Assembly: GCF_010015585.1 (NCBI RefSeq)
Contig: NW_022985111.1
Coordinates: forward strand, 53,940-80,353
DNA from: Eremomyces bilateralis CBS 781.70
Lineage: Eukaryota; Ascomycota; Dothideomycetes; Eremomycetales; Eremomycetaceae
Direction of reading: 5' to 3'
Length of the DNA stretch: 26,414 nt
Position numbers and translations under genes: made by a program. Positions 19,055 to 26,414 of this stretch are shown here, one piece after another (position 1 is the stretch's first letter; every line of letters begins with the position of its first letter). A model generated the notes under the pieces. That model worked only from the letters and a program-made list of their open reading frames with translations. It ran no database searches and had not been told where the DNA came from.

Positions 19055-22000
19055 ATGGTGCCTAAACGGTTCGCACAATGGCTAACCTTGATGTCACTCG
19101 GCGTTCACATTACTGCGTTACCAACTTGGCCGGCTGCCATCGACGAGTTCGAGGAGATTATGTATCAGCTAGTGGGCTATAAAAAACGAGGTTTCGCAGA
19201 AGAAGTCACACCATGTGGCTTTAGTAGGGAGGGTCTGGATCGAATGGCGTCCTCGGAATGGATCAGAACCGCGTTCCACGATATGGCGACCGCCAACGTC
19301 TTCGGCACCTCTCCGACTCCTGGCGGTATCGACGCTTCCATTATGTTCGAGCTGGATCCGAGGGGCGAGAACACCGGGAAGGCATTCAATACGAGCTTGA
19401 CGACATATAACAATTTCTTCACCAGCAGGGTTTCGATGGCCGACCTGATTGCGCTTGGTGTATTTGCCGCTGTGAGAAGTTGTGGAGGACCGGCGATCCC
19501 CATGAAAACAGGTCGTATCGACGCTTCCGTAGCTGGATCTATTGGAGTTCCACAGCCGGGGAATAGCCCCCTGACCTTCCAAGGCCAGTTTCAACGCATG
19601 GGTTTCAACCAATCCGAGATGATTGAAATGGTGGCCTGCGGTCATACTGTCGGTGGTGTCCATGGGAGCAATTTTCCAGATGTCGTCCCACCAGGATCCG
19701 CACCTTTCGACTTTCAGCGCTTCGACAATACCGATGTCTTCGATTCCAAAATTGCTTCAGATTTCGTCAGCGGTACCACCGTTGATCCTCTCGTCGTTGG
19801 TCTATCGGCAGGGCAGAGAGTCTTGAAGAACTCCGATACGAAAGTTTTCACTATCGATAACAACGTGACGATTACGAGGCTGGCAAATCCGGCACAGTTC
19901 GAGAGCAGCTGTAAACGCATTCTGGGGAGAATGGTCGATACGGTTCCACCTACAGTAACTCTCTCCGCACCAGTCGAGCCATACGAGGTCAAACCGATCA
20001 AGCCACAACTCACACTTCAGGATGGTGGTGTTTCAATTCTGTTTTCGGGAGAAATCCGCGTCAGAACAACCAACAACACAGTCGCTGTGGTCCAGATCTC
20101 CTACAATGATAGAACAGGAGGATCCGCCGGTACGATTTCCACTAAATATGTCGGGACCGGACGTGGATTTGATGACACATTTGATGTATGTGGACCACTG
20201 TGCTGCATTTCTCATTCGCAGCTAACAACATGCCAAACAGTTCTTTTCCTTCTCTAAAAACCTCTCATCTACTGGATCCATCTCGTCGTACACTGTCGAT
20301 GTGACGTACACCAGCGGCTTAACCGTAACATATGATAACAATGGATCGGGTTATCCTATTCGAGACACCATAATGCTGCAAACACCACAGAGCTGCATTG
20401 TTGGTGGTACTTTGACTGCCGTGGCAGCTGTTCGCGGTATTTCTGGAGCTCCTATCCTTGCGCTGTCCTTGAAGAACCCTCTCAGCGTGGCCGGTGGCTA
20501 TACATTCTCTAGCCTGGGTACCGAATCTGTGCCGATGACAGCCGGCTCTACCATTGGCCCGTACATCCTGTATACCGCATCGTACGCCCTAACCGGAGAC
20601 CAAGCACCAAATACCAAGTTTGAGGTTGCAACAGGTAGCTCCACGGATTCATTCAAGGACACTTCAACCCTCCCAACTACCTGCAAGCCACTTGGGGCTT
20701 CTCCACCGAGCGACACACCCACTCCAGGATACACATATCAAGGCTGTTTTACCGACGACGCTGGTTCTCGAGCCTTCAACAGTGGCTACATTGCCGGTGC
20801 GGATACGATTGTAGAGGGTTGTGCCGCATTCTGTTCGAATTTCCAATTCTTCGGTATTGAATACGGTGCCGAGTGCTACTGCGGCAACACCCGAGCAGCG
20901 TCGAGCCTTCTGGCGGCCGCGTCGGAATGTAATATGCCGTGTGGTGGCGACCCGTCCGAAATCTGCGGCGGCAGTAACCGGCTATCCGTATATAAAAACG
21001 AGGAGTACGCACCCATGATCAATCCCGACGTTGCCGGCTATAGTTACGAGGGTTGCTGGACCGATTCACCCACGAGATATCTGTCAGGAAGCGCCACGGC
21101 AGGAGATTCGATGACAGTGCCCTCATGCGCCGGGTTTTGCGACGGCTCAAACTATTTCGGCGTTGAGTATAGTCGGGAGTGTTATTGCGGCTCTACACTG
21201 TCGGCTGAGAGTGTCAAGCAGCCCGAGACTGACTGTAATATAGCATGCGCAGGTAATGGCACGACATGGTGCGGTGCGGGCAATCGGTTTAATCTTTACA
21301 AGAAGACGACATCCAGCACATCTTCGGTATCATCAGGGTCTTCAACGGTATCCTCGTCGAGTTCAACGGCTTCTAGCTCGTCTTCACGCGTGTCAAGCTC
21401 GACGTCCTCTAGTGTACCCATTCCAAGCGGGCCTAGTGTGCCTGGGTGGACGTATGTCGGTTGTCTGACGGACTCCGTGGCGAATCGGATCCTCTCCGCT
21501 GCCATTGCCTTCCCCCCCATGATGACCTACCAATCCTGCGCCACCTTCTGCGCCGGCTACACATATTTCGGTGTTGAATACAGTGGAGAGTGCTACTGCG
21601 ATGACTCCTACCAGACCTCCTACAATACTCGCCCCGAGAGCGAGTGCGACATGCCCTGCCTTGGTGACGCCACCCGGCATTGTGGTGGATCCAACCGAAT
21701 GGATGTCTTCCAAGTTGGCGCCTTGAGTGGCAGTTCCTCAAGCTTAACATCATCCTCAGCTACCTCCATTAGCTCGACCGCCTCATCATCAGCAAGCTCG
21801 TCGCCCACATCTTCATCCTCATCACCCACCGCGTCACCAACTAGACCCGCGAATCCCCCAATCACTGGGTGGTCCTACAAAGGTTGTTACACCGACTCCA
21901 TCGGGGACCGCGCCCTGGCCGGCACATACTACTTCGACGAGGAGCTCACAGTACAAAAATGCGCCACGTTCTGTGCTGACTACACGTTCCTCGGTACCGA

Positions 22001-22157
22001 GTATGGTGGAGAGTGCTACTGCGGCGACACGCTTGGGGGTTCGGGCACCGGTGGGCAGGAGGCACTGGAAGCTGATTGTAGCATGACGTGCAAGGGCAAC
22101 TCGGGGCAGAAGTGCGGTGCTGGATATAGGGTGAGTGTGTATGAGAGAGATTTATAA
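19055..22157 (+). CDS. Secreted class-II-like haem peroxidase with four WSC domains
   Basis: Two exons, 19055-20185 and 20241-22157, with a 55-bp intron (GTATGT, branch CTAAC, CAG), give 1015 residues. The first in-frame ATG (19055) starts a signal peptide (MVPKRFAQWLTLMSLGVHITA). The haem peroxidase domain covers about residues 30-260: distal Arg71/His75 in WIRTAFHDMA, proximal His197 in VACGHTVGGVH, and the GRIDAS block. A beta-rich segment (about 270-530) follows, with no family I recognise. Four WSC domains, each with GC(W/F/Y/L)TD, FFG-EYG-ECYC-like and C-GGSNR/GAGNR blocks, lie at about 540-629, 643-731, 779-867 and 920-1013. Ser-rich linkers separate the second, third and fourth. WSC domains bind glycans, so a cell-wall or plant-polymer-directed peroxidase is likely. 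There is no membrane anchor at the C-terminus. Confidence 0.9.
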
Positions 22158-22582
22158 GGGTTACCCGGTGGGTTACGCAGTTTTGATTTTGGACCAAGAT
22201 ATCCTTAAGGTAAGGCTAAGGAACCTCTATGGGTATTGCAGTATCATAGATCATTCGATATATACTGTGGTGCGTTCGCTAGGAGCCCTAGCAGAAAAAG
22301 AGCCTATTCTTCTTTTCAATAATCATGCCTTTATATCCAAACTCGAGCAGAGAGATCAATGGTTGGAAAGCGGTGGAAGAGCAAAATCTCGTGTGACACC
22401 GCTTATCCTTCGCTGACTGCACCATACTTTGTCACCGGCAAAGCCAAGACATTGCTTTGCTCGTTAACTTCGTGATTTGTATCGTTTCTTGAAAAGAGAG
22501 AAGAAGTATTCCTACTAATACCAGCCAACTGGCGAGCAGTTTCGGTGACTGCCATTGAATCGTTCAAGTGCCTCCCACTCTC
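22158..22582. other. Tail-to-tail spacer between peroxidase and LRR-like genes
   Basis: 425 bp between convergent stops, presumably two 3' untranslated regions. No repeat or gene was seen. Confidence 0.45.
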
Positions 22583-23938
22583 CTAATACCAATCCTCGTC
22601 TTCATACATTTCCCCTCTGGAATTGCCATGAGTCCAATAATTGCTACCAGTCTCCACCACACAACTCTCTGCCGTGTTTCCATCCACGGCCACATTACAG
22701 TCAACCTTTACATTCTTGTTCTCCATCCACGGTGGCGAATAGAGCGGGCCATCCCAAGATCGGCTCCAGTCACCCACCCAGAACGTCACCCTTTCCAATT
22801 CGTCCCCGAGTTTCTTGCTGCGCATGAAGTCAAATACTTCCTGGGCTGTCGTCTCGTTGACGTACGGTTGGCGAAACTGCGCTTCATCGGCGCATCTGTC
22901 GTCGTCGTCGAGATAGGGTCGCCAACCGTGCTTGATTTCGTTCTGCCGGCGGCATTCACTCGTAATATCCAGCCACATGTCAAGAGTACGCAGTGCAGGG
23001 ATCCCAGCGATAGCGGAGAGGGACTCGAGTGGCCAGGTACCGTTCCGATGGAGGTTGAGGGAGAGGTGATGGAGATGGGGCGTTTGTTGAAGATGCTCAA
23101 TCTCGACGGCAGGGAAGACAATGCCACTGCTACCCTTGACCTCGACTGAGTGGACGTCAAGATGGAGAAGAGACTGGCCGTGGGTCTTGACGATGGTCGG
23201 CAGGATGCTGTCGTGTGGAACGGAATCATAATTGCCTGTCCAAGTGAAGTTTGTCAGAGCGACGCCGTTATCTGCCAGCTCTTCGAGGGCCTGGATGGTG
23301 CGGTTGGCTTGCCCGCCCTTCAACAGCAGGCGCTTCAGTCCCGTAAGGGACTTGGTGGCCTTGTTGAAGAAGTGGGTATAGTTAACACGGCGGTCCGCTA
23401 ATGCTAGCTCTTCTACCTTTCCCCAGTCCATGGCATCGAGCCAGAGATCAAGGTTATCTTTTTCTCGCTGTTCTTTACGAAGGATTTGGAATGATATCTG
23501 CTTAAAAACTTTCCCGGAAAATACCCAATCAGTCCATCTCACCCACAATGGCATCCACTCCAAGTGGTTACGCATGTCATTCCGCTCGCTTTGATCGAAT
23601 TCGTATTCTTCAAGATGGAGAGTTCGTAGATTCGGATACCTCTCGTTTCCGGAGAGTGCAAAAGGGAAGGACCAGCGATCCGGCCACTCGCTGCAACCGA
23701 GAAGCGTAACTCGGAGATTCAGTGACGTGATGTTTGGACACGTTATAAGAGCTTGGTGGACGCCGGACATGGTGAGAAAGATAGGTTTCTTCTCATCTCC
23801 TGGCATAATTCTGTCGGAGCCTGGAATCCTGGCTTTGATAGAGGACGGACATGAGTCGCCTGGGCGCCATGCGCGGCAGAGGGCCGTAGGTAGCAGTAGA
23901 GAGACTAGGATAATGCTGATGAGCCTCGGGAAACGCAT
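22583..23938 (-). CDS. Secreted leucine-rich-repeat-like protein
   Basis: This is a single exon of 451 residues. The only in-frame ATG, at 23938, begins a clear signal peptide (MRFPRLISIILVSLLLPTALC). The body has irregular leucine-rich segments of the kind seen in fungal F-box/LRR proteins: LITCPNITSLNLRVTLLGC, RYPNLRTLHLEEYEFD, LTGLKRLLLKGG, HLHHLSLNLH and IPALRTLDMWLDI. No F-box is visible and the N-terminus is secretory, so it is an extracellular variant of that fold. Several N-glycosylation sequons occur (NIT, NYT, NRT, NFT, NGT, NET). The C-terminus is acidic and ends in DEDWY. It is convergent with the WSC-peroxidase. A role in recognition or wall interaction is speculation; no enzyme motif is present. 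Confidence 0.75.
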   Translation of the reverse strand: MRFPRLISIILVSLLLPTALCRAWRPGDSCPSSIKARIPGSDRIMPGDEKKPIFLTMSGVHQALITCPNITSLNLRVTLLGCSEWPDRWSFPFALSGNERYPNLRTLHLEEYEFDQSERNDMRNHLEWMPLWVRWTDWVFSGKVFKQISFQILRKEQREKDNLDLWLDAMDWGKVEELALADRRVNYTHFFNKATKSLTGLKRLLLKGGQANRTIQALEELADNGVALTNFTWTGNYDSVPHDSILPTIVKTHGQSLLHLDVHSVEVKGSSGIVFPAVEIEHLQQTPHLHHLSLNLHRNGTWPLESLSAIAGIPALRTLDMWLDITSECRRQNEIKHGWRPYLDDDDRCADEAQFRQPYVNETTAQEVFDFMRSKKLGDELERVTFWVGDWSRSWDGPLYSPPWMENKNVKVDCNVAVDGNTAESCVVETGSNYWTHGNSRGEMYEDEDWY

Positions 23939-24751
23939 GATTGCAAAGTAGATGTGAGCAACGCTGGACGCGACAAAACGTTTGACGATATTTCTACTTG
24001 AATGACAGCACTTGGCGGTGGCTGAATTTGAGAATGATGTTGACTGCGTAAACTCAATGAGATGAGTGTGTGGTGGTAGGTGTATTCCATAAGTGGCTAA
24101 TGGGCGAACGCTAACTAAGTTAATCAATCTAATATTAAATGGTCACTCCTCCCCTCAGCGTTAATGTCTGTGGTAGAGAACACATATCACAGATATTTGC
24201 CAGGTGCAACAATTTGGTGGAGGATACAGCATCATGTTCGTTATTCTGTGGAATTTCGACTCCCCATCCTGATCATGAAACGTGGCATCAGTATCAGCAA
24301 GGCAACGCTGAGCATTAACTATCACCGTCACCAGGCAACAGCTCAGCGGACCCCAACTCGGGAAGGTTTTAAGCTGGAGGATCGGTATCCATGTCATGAT
24401 GTTGTGAGGAACGATATACAGGTGTGGGGTGACTGGAGGATCCGATGCAGAAGAGTGAGCGTGTGGGCACAATGGTAGGACTATTAATACAAGGGAGTCG
24501 AGCATAGGCACTAATTATGTAAGAATAATATTCCGTCCTCTCTTCTTCCTCTTCTTCATCTTTCGTTTGCACCGATACTAGGTAGCTCATTAGTCCATAG
24601 ACCCTGACGATCGAGACCTCCAGGATTGGCCCTGGACACTGCTGCTTACCTAATCGGACGACGGTATAGCAGAGCGATCGGCGAATGCATGCCGGTCAAA
24701 GGTTTCTGGAGGCGAGAGAATAGGTAAAGAAAGCAGAGGTTGTGATGGCCT
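23939..24751. other. Upstream region of the LRR-like gene
   Basis: About 800 bp lie between the LRR start and the thioesterase stop, both genes being on the minus strand. It should hold the LRR promoter and the thioesterase 3' region. A pyrimidine-rich run lies at about 24534-24568. Open frames at 24161-24511 (minus) and 24164-24478 (plus) are antisense to each other and featureless. Confidence 0.4.
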
Positions 24752-25285
24752 CTATAAGCTGGTCGTTCGGGGTGTGATGAAGAGTGCCTTTCCGGATGCG
24801 AGAATCCGTCCATCGCTCTCAAGGCATGCCCGAACCCAGACCTTTCGGCCAGATTTCTCAACGGCCCAACCTCGACACAAGACAACTCCTGGGGTGTCGA
24901 TAGGTTGTTTATAGTCTACCGTCATGGTAGCCGTGGCCGGTGGCAGACCGCCGAATAACTGAAATGCAACCGATCCAGTCATTTGATCCATTAGCAATGC
25001 ACTGAACCCTCCATGTGCTCGACCTTTCTTCCCATCAAGACCGTCGCCTATGGAAAGCAAAAAGCAATGCTCGTAAGGAAGAATCGAGTCAGCCTCCCGT
25101 GCTGGTCTTTTGAAATTGATCTGTGCACGAATCCCATAGTTGGTATAGAGGGTACGTGCAAACATGGAGTTGGAGGCTTCTTCGCTCGAAGGTTTGGCAT
25201 TGCGTCTGGCAATCTCGACAGCCTGGATGTTTGAGTTTAACAGGTCTCTGCACCACGGCAGATGAAAATCCGAGTGAATGTCCAT
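24752..25285 (-). CDS. Hotdog-fold thioesterase (PaaI/4HBT superfamily)
   Basis: This is a single exon of 177 residues, a normal length for the family. The domain covers about residues 60-175 with the conserved GRAHGGFSALLMDQMTG block (His91-Gly92-Gly93), the usual active-site region of PaaI/THEM4-like acyl-CoA thioesterases. The strands TMTVDYKQPIDTPGVVLCR and KVWVRACLESDGRILASGKA complete the hotdog fold. No targeting signal is obvious, so a cytosolic or peroxisomal acyl-CoA hydrolase is possible; there is no convincing C-terminal PTS1 (the end is TTSL). The substrate is unknown. The gene stands alone between the LRR-like gene and a repeat-rich region. Confidence 0.82.
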   Translation of the reverse strand: MDIHSDFHLPWCRDLLNSNIQAVEIARRNAKPSSEEASNSMFARTLYTNYGIRAQINFKRPAREADSILPYEHCFLLSIGDGLDGKKGRAHGGFSALLMDQMTGSVAFQLFGGLPPATATMTVDYKQPIDTPGVVLCRGWAVEKSGRKVWVRACLESDGRILASGKALFITPRTTSL

Positions 25286-25737
25286 TGGGAATATATGAGC
25301 TGCTGACTATGTCATAATTGATAGTAAAGATACATGAGACATAAATAATTAAGGTTGAAAAGAGGGCGGAGAGTGGTTACCGGCACATCTCGGTAAAGCT
25401 ACAGTGTACGGTAGAGAACCGAAGGGGAGATGCCGAAACTCTATTTAGATCCTTTTAGATCTTAATGTCACAGTGCTATTTTAGAGGACCATGAATATGG
25501 AGCACTATAGTAAAATAGTTGGTATTTGACTAAACGAAAGATGAAGAAGGAGAATAGGAACCGAAACGGAGTGTGATGGATCAGCGGTCTATAGACCTGG
25601 ATGCCTTGTGGCCTTGTGGCCCGTTCAGGTTCTAGTTCAGCAGGGCGCAGGGGGCTACTAAAATATCTGGTAATCAACCGATGATTACGCTAATCCGGTT
25701 TTGGACGGTTAATTCACACATAACAGGCGGAATTCCA
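25286..25737. other. AT-rich gene-free stretch
   Basis: No supported gene; the open frame at 25468-25677 (minus) is featureless. The left part is the thioesterase promoter. CAGGGCGCAGGGG at about 25640 superficially resembles the start of a hAT terminal repeat, but no partner was found. Confidence 0.35.
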
Positions 25738-25963
25738 GACGTTTTGCCTTGTAACTGATGAATCTAATCTACAGTCTCTATGCGGTTTCTCTATTAAACG
25801 TTACTAAATTTCCCAACGTCTATTCTAATCTACCGGTCTATCTACGATTAGATATATCAGCGGTTTAGAATTCAATCGGGAAATTTCCTCGATCGTTTTG
25901 CTTAATTATCGGTTGGTTAGCGGTTGGTTAACGGTTGGTTAACGGTTTGGTAGGCAAAACGTC
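25738..25963. repeat. 12-bp inverted repeat enclosing about 200 bp
   Basis: GACGTTTTGCCT (25738-25749) is matched by its exact reverse complement AGGCAAAACGTC (25952-25963). The enclosed DNA is AT-rich and contains an 11-bp tandem array next to the right arm. The size suits a small non-autonomous element or the subterminal part of a larger one. No target duplication was recognised. Confidence 0.5.
25910..25953. repeat. Four-copy 11-bp tandem repeat (CGGTTGGTTAA)
   Basis: Units start at 25910, 25921, 25932 and 25943: CGGTTGGTTAG, CGGTTGGTTAA twice, then CGGTTTGGTAG. The period is exactly 11 bp, close to one helical turn, so the motifs face the same side of the DNA. Such arrays near a gene start suggest clustered protein-binding sites; subterminal repeats of DNA transposons are one possibility. 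Confidence 0.85.
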
Positions 25964-26080
25964 GGCTAAGATTCGGCTTAGCTTCGGGGGTTCCTATCAA
26001 TCCGGCTCCTACCATAACTCTACGATGCTCTCCTGGACCTAATCATACGGGTAGACACGTCATAAATGAGATGAGCTTCT

Positions 26081-26088
26081 TATATAAG
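26081..26088 (+). promoter_or_regulatory. TATA box of the right-edge gene
   Basis: TATATAAG lies about 45 bp upstream of the ATG at 26130 and is a near-perfect TATA element. It supports a genuine short-leader transcript starting just before the partial gene. Confidence 0.55.
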
Positions 26089-26129
26089 ACTCAGATGACC
26101 TATAACCACTCTTAAACTCGATATTTGAG

Positions 26130-26414
26130 ATGGCTAACACTGCTGCTGGCATAGACCCGGCGCTGTCCGGCTCCCATGCTGGAGCGGAAGATGATGAACC
26201 AGGTCTTCCAGTATGCTCCGCGCACTGCCTTTCTTATATAAATTATATAGGAAGTCCAGTCTCTGACGCATTAAGTAGCCCGAGGATTTCCAATCCTACC
26301 TCCGTAACCCGAAGAAACGGGTACGAGCGAAGCGCCATCACCACGCCGAAGCCGTCAGTGAGGACAATGCTCGCGTTGCGAAGCTGTCCAGATCAACGAG
26401 GTGGAACCATTTCT
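26130..26414 (+). CDS. 5' part of a gene cut by the window edge, possibly a BED-finger transposase
   Basis: The ATG at 26130 opens a 27-codon exon (26130-26210: MANTAAGIDPALSGSHAGAE, then DDEPGLP). It is followed by a likely 68-bp intron (26211-26278; GTATGC donor, CTGAC branch, TAG acceptor). The second exon, from 26279 to the edge, has a basic stretch (YLRNPKKRVRAKRHHH) and ends KLSRSTRWNHF. The closing S-x-x-W-x-H-F pattern resembles the start of a BED zinc finger, common at the N-terminus of hAT transposases. The repeat-rich upstream DNA fits that idea. The unspliced frame is also open to the edge, but its composition is less convincing. The family call is tentative because only some 70 residues are visible. 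Confidence 0.45.
   Translation, partial: MANTAAGIDPALSGSHAGAEDDEPGLPVCSAHCLSYINYIGSPVSDALSSPRISNPTSVTRRNGYERSAITTPKPSVRTMLALRSCPDQRGGTIS

Noticed and set aside
20301-22157. Separate WSC-only gene
   Set aside because: The frame joins the peroxidase exon through a 55-bp intron with canonical donor, branch point and acceptor, and the phase is preserved.
23939-24127. Longer N-terminus for the LRR-like protein
   Set aside because: The extension begins with TTG and contains no ATG. The ATG at 23938 gives a clean signal peptide.
26130-26414. Tyrosine-recombinase captain of a giant Starship-type element
   Set aside because: The edge position and repeat-rich leader prompted the idea, but none of the visible residues resembles the captain domain. 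The BED-like end points elsewhere.

Overview
The window looks like nuclear DNA of a filamentous ascomycete (Pezizomycotina; a Eurotiomycete would fit, but the sequence alone cannot prove it). The genes carry short GT-AG introns of about 47-109 bp with CTRAC-like branch points. Intergenic stretches are compact, one gene encodes a WSC-domain secreted peroxidase, and the core genes (proteasome alpha-1, MED7, TrpRS, COG8) have clear fungal or eukaryotic family motifs. I saw no bacterial operon layout, tRNA, rRNA or CRISPR. Exon coordinates below were derived by reading splice sites and reading frames by eye.

Left accessory part (1-7.2 kb). The window opens in the 3' end of a hAT-type DNA transposon (1-257). 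Next come a decayed secreted TAP-like peptidase gene (1216-2913), a four-copy tandem repeat with built-in palindromes (3201-3700) that is interrupted by a 45-bp TA-flanked transposon-end fragment, a small three-exon gene for an unrecognised helical protein (4755-5396, minus), and an eroded or unresolved open frame (5782-6357).

Central housekeeping block (7.2-17.4 kb). Six conserved genes strictly alternate in strand and form three head-to-head pairs with 397-465 bp between start codons: proteasome subunit alpha-1 (minus) / WKF-domain protein (plus); PAP2 lipid phosphatase (minus) / MED7 (plus); cytosolic tryptophanyl-tRNA synthetase (minus) / COG8 (plus). Neighbouring pairs meet tail to tail. 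The products serve protein turnover, probably ribosome biogenesis, lipid signalling, transcription, translation and Golgi traffic, so any coordination would come from shared divergent promoters and not from a common pathway.

Right accessory part (17.4-26.4 kb). A 1.65-kb stretch without a visible gene is followed by a large secreted class-II-like haem peroxidase with a beta-rich middle region and four WSC carbohydrate-binding domains (19055-22157). Tail to tail with it lies a signal-peptide-bearing LRR-like protein (22583-23938, minus), then a hotdog-fold thioesterase (24752-25285, minus). The last kilobase is AT-rich and repetitive, with an 11-bp tandem repeat and a 12-bp inverted repeat. 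It leads through a TATA box into the first two exons of a gene cut by the window edge, whose last visible residues resemble the start of a BED-type zinc finger, so it may be another transposase.

No wholly new system is evident. The items most worth a second look are the WSC-peroxidase with its unassigned central domain, the palindromic tandem repeat with its solo transposon end, the hidden small helical gene, and the strictly alternating divergent pairs.
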